Notes: generated from the letters alone by a model not told the origin. DNA of 5,409 bases from Christiangramia sp. (GCA_024644145.1 JAHELO010000144.1:1-5409); one strand, 5' to 3'; shown: positions 1 to 5,269, numbered from the stretch's first letter. Made by a program: numbers and translations.

Positions 1-1
1 T

Positions 2-160
2 TTCAAAGAGGGTAATTTACAAAAACACGAACTCGGAATTATTGAATTAAAGCAGGATTGTAGTTTTGTATCTGTAGCTGCATCAAAATCACATCAAATA
101 ATTAAAACCCTTGATAATTCACGGTTGAAAAAGAAAAAGGTGAGAATTAGAAAAGTATAA
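2..160 (+). CDS. DEAD-box RNA helicase, C-terminal end only (DbpA-type RNA-binding domain)
   Basis: This is the 3' end of a gene entering from the left edge: 52 codons followed by TAA. The peptide runs from FKEGNLQKHELG through SFVSVAASKSHQIIKTL to KKKKVRIRKV. It matches the pattern of the DbpA-type RNA-binding domain (an RRM-like fold) at the C-terminus of many bacterial DEAD-box helicases. The visible features are a G-x-I strand with D19 before a C-SFV-x-V strand, then a helix ending in a leucine, then a basic K-KKVRIR strand at the very C-terminus. In E. coli DbpA this domain recognises a 23S rRNA hairpin and directs the helicase to the assembling large ribosomal subunit. Whether this protein has the same target is inferred. 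The helicase core with its DEAD motif lies outside the window, so the assignment rests on the tail alone. The gene converges on the next one, leaving only 29 bp and no visible terminator hairpin between the stops. Confidence 0.82.
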   Translation, partial: FKEGNLQKHELGIIELKQDCSFVSVAASKSHQIIKTLDNSRLKKKKVRIRKV

Positions 161-189
161 GAGTAAGAAATCGTTGCCTTCAATTTCAG

Positions 190-1614
190 TTATCCAAACC
201 ATATTTCTTCCTCTACGCGCTGAGAATTGTCTGAAGATAAAGGTATCCTGGAAAGATTCTTTTTTGAATTCATATACTTACTCACGATCCTGTCAGCATA
301 ACTGGAAGTTTTGGAAGGGGTAAGAAAATTTCTGAATTCTTCCGGTTGATTAAAATCATCTGAAGCGCCAATATATCCATAGCCGGCATACTTACCTTTA
401 TTCAAATAGATGAAAGATTTTTCTTGTTTGGTTCTTCCTTTTTCCAGTAATAGACAGGAGTCGTCATAAGTGCCAATATATTCAATTGCTTTTTCAACCC
501 TTGTGTTATATTCTTCCTTGCTTATTTCGTTAGTGCAAACACCACTGCAGTTATGAATTTTATAGTGGTCACACACTTTTACGCCAGCCTGTAACCCACA
601 ATATTTGGGACATAAATTAAATTCCTGGCAAAGAAATTCCATGAATTTTATGGCTTCCTCGCGGGTGTAGAATTTCATCCAGCTCACTGGTGCTATCTTG
701 TTTTTATGTAAGGCAAATTGCTCAATTCCCTTTTGGTTATGGTAGGAGGTAAGTGTATATGGACGTGAGACTTTTTTCTGGGCCTTATTATATTTCGGAA
801 AAAATTTCAGGATTAATTCAGCTTCTCTCAACAAGGCCAATAATTCATTTCCTGTTAGTTCATAATCGATGCTATGGGTTTCCTGCATCAGTTTATACTT
901 CCTGTTGGTCCTTTCCTGGAAATGAGACTTAATTCGGGTCTTGATGTTTTTTGCTTTCCCTATATAAAGAGGTACGCCATCTTTATCTTTAAAAAAATAT
1001 ACGCCGGTAGTGGTCGGCAGTTTCTCAAAGTCTGAATTTTTAAAATGAGGAGGAAGGTATGAAGCTCCTGTTTTCCGGTTTAAAAATTCAGTGATCACTT
1101 CATAATCTGGATCTAGGGATATACAACGCTGGAAAAGTGTAACCGTTGCTTCGCAATCTCCTCCGGCTCTGTGACGGTCTACATGTGGTATATTTATACT
1201 GGTGCAAATATTTCCCAGGCTATAAGAAAAAAGTCCTGGGATGAGCTTTTTTGTAAGACGAACTGTACAGATTCGTTTCCTTTTAAAATCCCTGTCAATA
1301 TTGGAGAATTCCGCTCGAATTATGTTGTAATCAAAATTCACATTATGTGCTACAAACACACAGTCGCGGGTGATCTTATCTATTTCATCTGCTATTTCTG
1401 AAAATTGGGGAGCACCGCTCACCATTTCGTCATTAATGCCGGTAAGACTTTCTATATATAGCGGGATAGATTTACTGGGGTTCACCAGGGATGAAAACTC
1501 TCCGATTACTTCGCCATTCTGGACTATCATTATACATATCTCAGTGATCCTGTTACCTCTGATCCCTCCTCCGGTCGTCTCGATATCGGTTATCGCAAAC
1601 TTAGCATCTTTCAT
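190..1614 (-). CDS. DnaQ-like 3'-5' exonuclease fused to a UvrC-type GIY-YIG endonuclease
   Basis: This is a 474-residue two-nuclease fusion. Residues 1-165 form a DEDDh exonuclease domain: Exo I is TDIETTG (D10, E12), Exo II is HNVNFDYN (D95), and Exo III is HRAGGD (H148, D153). Residues 200-276 form a GIY-YIG domain with GVY 204-206, YIG 217-219, R227 and LLREAELILKFFPKYN, in which E264 is the likely metal ligand. A UvrC-like linker follows: C335, C348, C356 and C360, then ISKEEY. The last three cysteines are spaced x7 and x3 as in UvrC, where four such cysteines are reported to bind an Fe-S cluster. The UVR, RNase H-like and helix-hairpin-helix parts of UvrC are absent, so this is not UvrC itself. 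Such DnaQ-UvrC/Cho-like fusions are known in Bacteroidota and Actinobacteria. A role in DNA repair with incision and exonucleolytic trimming is inferred. The start is placed right before Exo I. The gene lies 77 bp downstream of the glycosyltransferase gene and may share its transcript. Confidence 0.93.
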   Translation of the reverse strand: MKDAKFAITDIETTGGGIRGNRITEICIMIVQNGEVIGEFSSLVNPSKSIPLYIESLTGINDEMVSGAPQFSEIADEIDKITRDCVFVAHNVNFDYNIIRAEFSNIDRDFKRKRICTVRLTKKLIPGLFSYSLGNICTSINIPHVDRHRAGGDCEATVTLFQRCISLDPDYEVITEFLNRKTGASYLPPHFKNSDFEKLPTTTGVYFFKDKDGVPLYIGKAKNIKTRIKSHFQERTNRKYKLMQETHSIDYELTGNELLALLREAELILKFFPKYNKAQKKVSRPYTLTSYHNQKGIEQFALHKNKIAPVSWMKFYTREEAIKFMEFLCQEFNLCPKYCGLQAGVKVCDHYKIHNCSGVCTNEISKEEYNTRVEKAIEYIGTYDDSCLLLEKGRTKQEKSFIYLNKGKYAGYGYIGASDDFNQPEEFRNFLTPSKTSSYADRIVSKYMNSKKNLSRIPLSSDNSQRVEEEIWFG

Positions 1615-1691
1615 GGGGGAAAATTACTTCATTCTTGGAAAATATCCAAATGATAGGATAAAATCCAATTATTTACCCATATATCCTTAAT

Positions 1692-2582
1692 TTATTTAAA
1701 CAGAAATTTGAACCACTGTCCGAAATTTTTTTTCCATAAATAAACGGAAGAAGGCCCAAGCGATCTGCGATCGAGATTATTCAATATCTCAGAAATAGTT
1801 TGACCTTTTATAAAAGCCAGGTTTTTCCATTTTTTCGGCTCCAGATAAAAGAAATTCTGATATTCTCTGTAATTCTCAGCATTCACCTGCCGCCATTTTT
1901 CGATAAATTTTTTAAAATTTACCTGATGTGAGTGACCCCAATTTCTGAATTTTGTTTTGATCTCTTCTTCAGATCTCGACAAACATTCATGCAAAACAAG
2001 ATTCTTGGTATATATTATCCTGGTCCGGGTATTCCTTCCAGTTTTATAATTCGGGAAATTCGTGGCAAATTTTTGATTCCTTACTTCATCTACATAAAGA
2101 AGTCCCTGGTCTACATATTTATATAAATTAATAAAATATCCGGCTATCTGGATAGGAGTTCTTTCAGGATTATCTAGGTAAGAATCTCGGGCTCGTAATT
2201 CCTTTATAAAAGCACGAAAGTCCAGGAAATATTCATCACTATCTATTTGAATAATCCAATTGCCTAAACCCATTTTTTTGCCAAGCATTTCTCTTTCTCT
2301 TACTTCATTTTGCATAGGATTAAGGGAAGGGTCAAAAAAGTTTTCCCTATAAAAGACGATCTTGTTATCATGGTCAAAATCCCTTAACCAACTAAAAAAG
2401 GCTGGATCGATGTCAAATTTTTTACCAGACCAGGATTTTTGATTTTTATCTAAGGCTATAAAAATCGTATCTGATTCTGAATATACTGGAGGAATTGACT
2501 TTTTAAGCAACTCATAATCATAAGACATTAAAAAGCCAACTTGTATTTTCTTCATACTTTTATTTAAATCGATCTCAAGCAT
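1692..2582 (-). CDS. Glycosyltransferase-like protein (GT-A fold, family 2-like)
   Basis: This is a 296-residue soluble protein with no signal peptide or membrane segment. Residues 12-45 (KKIQVGFLMS to FIALD) look like the first beta-alpha-beta of a nucleotide-sugar-binding Rossmann-like domain. WIIQIDSDEYF (109-119) carries the DxD motif (D114, D116) followed by an acidic residue, as in GT-A glycosyltransferases that bind UDP- or GDP-sugars through a metal. ReREM (95-99), just before it, also resembles family 2 enzymes. LHECLSR (197-203) and NWGHSH (214-219) are downstream motifs typical of this group. The basic, aromatic C-terminus (YLWKKNFGQWFKFLFK) could sit on the membrane surface. Donor and acceptor are unknown. 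No other polysaccharide or LPS genes are visible nearby, so its pathway cannot be read from context. M10 (ATG at 2553-2555) is an alternative start. It has an A-rich leader and sits directly before the first beta-strand, so I regard it as at least as likely as M1. Confidence 0.78.
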   Translation of the reverse strand: MLEIDLNKSMKKIQVGFLMSYDYELLKKSIPPVYSESDTIFIALDKNQKSWSGKKFDIDPAFFSWLRDFDHDNKIVFYRENFFDPSLNPMQNEVREREMLGKKMGLGNWIIQIDSDEYFLDFRAFIKELRARDSYLDNPERTPIQIAGYFINLYKYVDQGLLYVDEVRNQKFATNFPNYKTGRNTRTRIIYTKNLVLHECLSRSEEEIKTKFRNWGHSHQVNFKKFIEKWRQVNAENYREYQNFFYLEPKKWKNLAFIKGQTISEILNNLDRRSLGPSSVYLWKKNFGQWFKFLFK

Positions 2583-2702
2583 AATTATTGGAACCTGTGC
2601 TTGGGCAGGTAATTTAATTATTTTTCCCTGTCTGCAGTATCGTTAATGACTTTTCAAATATTGATATCATTAAATTTATAGATCATTGTATTAAACCGAA
2701 GT

Positions 2703-3155
2703 ATGGAATTAAGAACTAAAGATTATGTTTATGTTGGTTTGCAGGTAATCATTTTTGTATTGTATGCTGTAGATAGTTCTTTCTGGTATTTCCAGGTTTC
2801 AGGCTTGCTTAAGCTCTTTTTGCTTATATTAAGCCTAACCGGCCTGGCAATTCTAATTATAGCGATGGTTCAATTAAAAAGGAGCCTTTCACCATTTCCT
2901 ACCCCCAGAAGTAATGCCGGTCTGGTTCAGAGTGGACTTTATAAATTCGTGCGTCATCCCATTTACTCCGGTATTCTGCTTTGTCTTGGGGCATATGCTA
3001 TTTATAGCGGTTCAGGTTTGAGAATTTTGCTAACCCTCGTTCTATACATTTTACTATTAAAAAAGTCTAGTTATGAAGAGCAGCAATTAATAAAGCATTA
3101 TAAAAATTATGAAGCTTATAAAAAGCGAACCGGAAGATTTTTTCCAAAATTATAG
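2703..3155 (+). CDS. Isoprenylcysteine carboxylmethyltransferase (ICMT)-family membrane methyltransferase
   Basis: This is a 150-residue integral membrane protein with about four hydrophobic segments (roughly 9-26, 34-57, 88-101 and 105-120). It has the conserved C-terminal half of the ICMT/phospholipid-methyltransferase superfamily. The key stretches are SPFPTP (63-68), LVQSGLYKFVRHPIYSG (74-90) with the RHP-Y signature at 84-88, and SYEEQQLIKHYKNYEAYKKRTGRFFP (123-148) with the paired E125-E126. In this superfamily these residues build the S-adenosylmethionine pocket at the cytoplasmic membrane face. Bacterial members act on varied small or lipid substrates (the methanethiol methyltransferase MddA is one), so the substrate cannot be named. 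The length is normal for the short bacterial type. The ATG is preceded by an A-rich leader (TTAAACCGAAGT) with no Shine-Dalgarno. The gene is divergent from the glycosyltransferase and is followed by 122 bp before the next gene, so it is probably transcribed alone or from a promoter in the divergent gap. Confidence 0.9.
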   Translation: MELRTKDYVYVGLQVIIFVLYAVDSSFWYFQVSGLLKLFLLILSLTGLAILIIAMVQLKRSLSPFPTPRSNAGLVQSGLYKFVRHPIYSGILLCLGAYAIYSGSGLRILLTLVLYILLLKKSSYEEQQLIKHYKNYEAYKKRTGRFFPKL

Positions 3156-3222
3156 AATAAGAGAAAGAAAAAGGAATTCCCGGGTTTTTAATGAACCAAA
3201 CTCTAAACTAAATATTAATTAT

Positions 3223-3241
3223 TTTTTGATTCCATCAAAAA
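3223..3241. promoter_or_regulatory. Perfect 8-bp inverted repeat upstream of the DUF808 gene (possible operator or hairpin)
   Basis: TTTTTGAT and ATCAAAAA are exact inverted copies separated by TCC. They lie 37 bp before the DUF808 start and 67 bp after the previous stop. A TTG (3226-3228) inside the left arm lies 17 bp from GATTTTCG (3246-3253). That is a poor match to the Bacteroidota -33 TTG / -7 TAnnTTTG promoter, so the repeat could overlap the promoter of the DUF808 gene. A terminator is less likely because the stem is AT-rich and no T-run follows. Function is inferred only. Confidence 0.35.
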
Positions 3242-3277
3242 GCTGGATTTTCGTGGAACTAATCTAACCAACTATTT

Positions 3278-4150
3278 ATGGCTTCTGGATTTTTTGCATT
3301 ATTAGATGATATAGCGGCACTTATGGACGACGTGGCGGTAATGAGTAAAGTCGCCGGAAAAAAAACCGCAGGAATCCTAGGGGATGATCTGGCGGTTAAT
3401 GCCGAAAAAGCTTCAGGATTTATGTCATCTCGGGAACTTCCGGTTCTCTGGGCTATTACCAAAGGTTCTTTTTTAAATAAGTTAATCATCCTGCCTGTGG
3501 CATTTTTGCTGAGTGCGTTTCTGCCTGTCGCGGTAAAGGTGATCTTAATTGCCGGCGGGCTCTACCTGGCCTATGAGGGAGCAGAGAAAATCTATGAATA
3601 TTTCTTTCCGCATGCTCATCATTCAGAAAAGCCCAAACTGGAAGAACTCACCAAAGAACAGGCCCTGGAAAGGGAAAAGGAAAAAATTAAATCTGCGATA
3701 ATTACAGACTTTATTTTATCTGTAGAGATCGTCATTATCGCTTTGGGTACGGTGACGGCAGAGCCTATCGCAACGCAGATCATGGTTGTTTCTATAATTG
3801 CTCTGGTAGCCACGGTGGGTGTTTACGGTATAGTGGCGCTAATAGTACGTATGGATGAATTTGGTGCGAAGCTGATAGACCTCAATGAACAGGAAAATAG
3901 TTTTTCAGATAAGGTTGGAAGATTTTTGGTAAGTGCGCTTCCAAAATTGATTAAAAGTTTATCGGTTATAGGAACCATTGCCTTACTGCTGGTGTCAGGA
4001 GGAATATTTGTTCATAATATCCATTTTATCCATGAACTGGTGCATGGTATTCCCGGAATCCTGGGCGAGTTTCTCGTGGGAATTGTTGTAGGAGCATTGA
4101 CGCTACCTGTTGTTAATTTATTAAAGAAAGGCTGGAAGACCTTATTTTAG
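3278..4150 (+). CDS. DUF808 (YedI-family) inner-membrane protein
   Basis: This 290-residue protein carries the hallmark N-terminus of the DUF808 family, to which E. coli YedI belongs. The N-terminal stretches are FFALLDDIAALMDDVAVMSK (5-24), KKTAGILGDDLAVNAEKASG (28-47) and RELPVLWAITKGSFLNK (52-68). Hydrophobic segments are visible at about 68-98, 143-158, 166-190, 226-246 and 262-282. A cytoplasm-like charged stretch with HAHH (112-115) and a Lys/Glu-rich helix lies at 116-139. A second conserved-looking part, HNIHFIHELVHGIPG (246-260), is rich in histidines. The length is a little shorter than usual for the family because the loops are compact. No biochemical function is established for DUF808 proteins, and I do not assign one. 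The start is the first ATG and matches the family N-terminus. The gene stands alone. Its 3' side faces the convergent 44-residue gene across a shared hairpin. Confidence 0.92.
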   Translation: MASGFFALLDDIAALMDDVAVMSKVAGKKTAGILGDDLAVNAEKASGFMSSRELPVLWAITKGSFLNKLIILPVAFLLSAFLPVAVKVILIAGGLYLAYEGAEKIYEYFFPHAHHSEKPKLEELTKEQALEREKEKIKSAIITDFILSVEIVIIALGTVTAEPIATQIMVVSIIALVATVGVYGIVALIVRMDEFGAKLIDLNEQENSFSDKVGRFLVSALPKLIKSLSVIGTIALLLVSGGIFVHNIHFIHELVHGIPGILGEFLVGIVVGALTLPVVNLLKKGWKTLF

Positions 4151-4226
4151 ATGTAAAATATTAGATCGGGAAAGGTTGGTACTATGGAATGTTTCCCTCA
4201 AATCTTTTCCATGAATTCGTTGACAT

Positions 4227-4258
4227 AAAAAAATCCCGCGCAAATGTTGGCGGGATTT
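4227..4258 (-). terminator. Intrinsic terminator of the 44-residue charged-protein gene (possibly bidirectional)
   Basis: AAATCCCGC (4231-4239) and GCGGGATTT (4250-4258) form a perfect 9-bp stem with a 10-nt loop. Read on the minus strand, the stem runs into seven T residues (the complement of the A-run 4227-4233), the classical intrinsic terminator layout. It begins 18 bases after the stop of the minus-strand gene ending at 4277. On the plus strand the hairpin lies 80 bases after the DUF808 stop. There only the three Ts of the stem follow, so termination in that direction would be weaker. Confidence 0.85.
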
Positions 4259-4276
4259 CAGAACGTTTTTCTTCTT

Positions 4277-4411
4277 TTAATCTTTTTTATCCTTCTTATC
4301 AGAGGATATATCTTTTTGTTTTAGTTTTTCACTATCCTCATCTTTAGCTATTCCTTCGGCATGTGGAATAGGATGTTTACCTTTCTTATCGTCGTAATTC
4401 GGTGTTTTCAT
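4277..4411 (-). CDS. Very small, highly charged Lys/Asp-rich protein (44 residues), function unknown
   Basis: This is a complete short frame from ATG (4409-4411) to TAA. The protein begins MKTPNYDDKKGKHPIPHAEG and ends SSDKKDKKD. By my count it has 12 lysines, 8 aspartates and 3 glutamates in 44 residues. It has no hydrophobic segment, no cysteine and no signal peptide, so it is likely cytoplasmic and intrinsically disordered. The N-terminal half (PNYDDKKGKHPIPHAEGIAKDED) is less repetitive and looks like the conserved core. The gene is supported by the strong intrinsic terminator 18 bases downstream on the same strand, by an A-rich leader (AATTAAAAAAATTACC) before the ATG, and by codon use without rare triplets. 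I recall similar short charged proteins being common in flavobacterial genomes but know of no function. A stress- or nucleic-acid-associated role would be speculation. It stands alone, convergent with the DUF808 gene. Confidence 0.68.
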   Translation of the reverse strand: MKTPNYDDKKGKHPIPHAEGIAKDEDSEKLKQKDISSDKKDKKD

Positions 4412-4483
4412 GGTAATTTTTTTAATTGATTAATATCTTCTTTTGATAAGTATAATCATAAAAGCAAAGCGTCTTTACATTTC

Positions 4484-4510
4484 TAACAATGTTTAACAAT
4501 CAAGTGTTAA
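4484..4510. promoter_or_regulatory. Clustered TAACA/TGTTA half-sites upstream of the 44-residue gene (possible operator)
   Basis: TAACAAT occurs at 4484-4490 and again at 4494-4500, one helical turn apart. The second copy is also the left arm of an exact inverted repeat, TTAACA (4493-4498) N6 TGTTAA (4505-4510). The cluster lies 73-99 bp upstream of the minus-strand start at 4411, a sensible distance for a regulator site. In AT-rich DNA such repeats can arise by chance. No promoter match supports it, so this is a weak call. Confidence 0.28.
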
Positions 4511-4648
4511 GTGGTTTTTAAATTTTAATTCTCAGCCCTTGTGTCACTATCAGTGTCGTTGGAATAATTCTATTAGTCTTTTCATATTGAGTCTCATATT
4601 ATATTAAAATTGCGCATTCCTACGGCTTAGGTACTATGAAAAAAGATC

Positions 4649-4671
4649 CCGTTCCAAGAGCGGTTTTTTTT
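4649..4671 (+). terminator. Intrinsic terminator with no upstream gene (3' end of a possible small RNA)
   Basis: CCGTTC (4649-4654) pairs with GAGCGG (4658-4663) through six base pairs including one G-U, with a CAA loop, and eight Ts follow (4664-4671). A run of six As (4639-4644) precedes it. This is a well-formed plus-strand rho-independent terminator. The nearest plus-strand gene upstream ends at 4150, about 500 bases away and beyond another hairpin. The transcript it ends is therefore unaccounted for. The complementary strand has GATC between stem and T-run and is a weaker terminator. Confidence 0.65.
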
Positions 4672-4809
4672 AGCTTAGATTTCCAGCAATCCCGTCATTT
4701 TTGTCTGGTGCTATTATTTTTGAACAGATGAATTAAGATTTTGATCATATTGAGCCAATAAACCTGGTAAGTTTATGATGTAATAATTATTTTTAATACC
4801 ATAGTTTCG

Positions 4810-4827
4810 ATACACCTGTGTATTTTT
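4810..4827. repeat. Short palindrome ATACAC-CT-GTGTAT followed by a T-run
   Basis: ATACAC (4810-4815) and GTGTAT (4818-4823) are exact inverted copies around a 2-base centre. The final T continues into a run of five Ts. The palindrome lies 67 bases before the start of the 82-residue gene. As DNA it could be a dimeric regulator site. As RNA it would be a weak AT-rich stem (ATACA/TGTAT with loop CCTG) with a T-run. Either role is unproven. Confidence 0.3.
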
Positions 4828-4890
4828 AACCTGCTTTTCTGAAGTTGATTATTAGTGTAATTTAGCCTATGTAAATACGCAGAAAGACTT

Positions 4891-5139
4891 ATGCAGCGAA
4901 AGATTCATCTTACAAGATTAAATCAAAACAGGGAAATTATCGAAGAGATCGAGGAGGAATTCCAGATCCTTGGTGAGGAAACATTCAAACATCCCAGGAA
5001 TAAAAAAGGCATGATTCCCATGCGAACTTCCCTGGGGAAATATGTGCATATTGGAACCAGGGAAGGGGATTACCGCAGGTGGTATCTAACCGATAGCCTG
5101 AATGTAGATTTGCTTAATCTGCCAGAAGAAGAGATTTAA
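4891..5139 (+). CDS. Unrecognised small protein (82 residues)
   Basis: I do not recognise this family. It is a soluble, cysteine-free, mostly acidic protein. A charged helix (REIIEEIEEEFQILGEE, 14-30) is followed by a basic turn (KHPRNKKG, 33-40). A glycine- and aromatic-containing stretch (GKYVHIGTREGDYRRWYL, 49-66) probably forms beta-strands, and the tail is acidic (LPEEEI). There is no signal peptide or membrane segment. The first ATG is the only sensible start: an in-frame TAA lies about 11 codons upstream and no other start codon precedes the helix. Codon use and the alternation of hydrophobic and charged residues look like a real gene rather than a chance frame. The next gene on the same strand starts 130 bp later, so cotranscription is possible. 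A small DNA-binding or partner protein cannot be distinguished from sequence alone. Confidence 0.68.
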   Translation: MQRKIHLTRLNQNREIIEEIEEEFQILGEETFKHPRNKKGMIPMRTSLGKYVHIGTREGDYRRWYLTDSLNVDLLNLPEEEI

Positions 5140-5185
5140 AATTATTGATAATTGATTCATTATTAAAAGTCCACTATATTCTCTT

Positions 5186-5248
5186 CAGCCACGAAACCAA
5201 AAGGTCGAGGCTATCGTGGATGAATTGACCGAAAAGTTTCAGGCATAG
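5186..5248 (+). pseudogene. Possible C-terminal remnant of a protein-coding gene (no start codon), or a structured leader
   Basis: A frame ending in TAG at 5246-5248 reads NQKVEAIVDELTEKFQA at its end. This is a well-formed amphipathic helix with coding-like codon use, denser in G and C than the flanking sequence. The frame is open back to a TGA near 5153 but contains no ATG, and its upstream part (FIIKSPLYSL) does not look like a protein. It may be the surviving end of a gene truncated by deletion. It ends 21 bp before the next ATG, as an upstream operon partner would. The same bases form inverted repeats (CCACGA 5189-5194 with TCGTGG 5214-5219, flanked by TTC/GAA), so a structured 5' leader is the competing reading. 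Confidence 0.3.
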
Positions 5249-5269
5249 AATTGTATTTTAATTGTTACT

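Larger units (their letters stand above)
4412..4890. other. 479-bp intergenic region without a convincing protein gene
   Basis: Both strands are dense with stops. The longest plausible frame is 31 codons (4636-4731) and is judged spurious. What the region does hold is as follows: a half-site cluster at 4484-4510 (probably the upstream region of the 44-residue gene); a TCATATT direct repeat (4582-4588 and 4594-4600); a short CCTA/TAGG hairpin (4619-4631); a plus-strand intrinsic terminator at 4649-4671; and a palindrome with T-run at 4810-4827. From about 4680 to 4800 I see nothing beyond AT-rich sequence. The right end presumably carries the promoter of the 82-residue gene, but I could not find a good TTG/TAnnTTTG pair there. 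Confidence 0.6.

Noticed and set aside
1171..1690. Two plus-strand open frames (76 and 106 codons) opposite the exonuclease domain
   Set aside because: They lie antisense inside a gene with intact catalytic motifs. Their translations have no family features and look like reverse-strand shadows.
1932..2126. A 64-codon plus-strand frame inside the glycosyltransferase gene
   Set aside because: It is antisense to the DxD-containing enzyme, is unrecognisable, and has no supporting signals.
2592..2609. ACCTGT-GCTTGG-GCAGGT hairpin in the divergent gap
   Set aside because: A 5-6 bp stem with no T-run and no link to a promoter match is within chance. It could be part of the glycosyltransferase leader, but nothing supports this.
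2671..2678. TAAATTTA as the -7 element of the ICMT-family gene
   Set aside because: It is one base off TAnnTTTG, but no TTG lies 17-21 bp upstream, so a promoter call is not justified.
3259..3813. Two minus-strand frames (76 and 64 codons) opposite the DUF808 gene
   Set aside because: They are mirror frames of a well-conserved membrane protein, and their serine/alanine/isoleucine-rich content reflects the complementary strand.
4168..4197. GGGAAA...TTTCCC as a terminator for the DUF808 gene
   Set aside because: It has only six pairs around an 18-nt loop and no T-run. The nearby 4231-4258 hairpin is far stronger.
4178..4638. The 9-mer GGTACTATG occurs at 4178-4186 and 4630-4638
   Set aside because: Many 9-mer matches are expected by chance in 5.4 kb, and the flanks do not match.
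4636..4731. A 31-codon plus-strand frame starting at ATG 4636
   Set aside because: It runs through the intrinsic terminator hairpin and its T-run (read as Phe-Phe), and nothing downstream supports translation.
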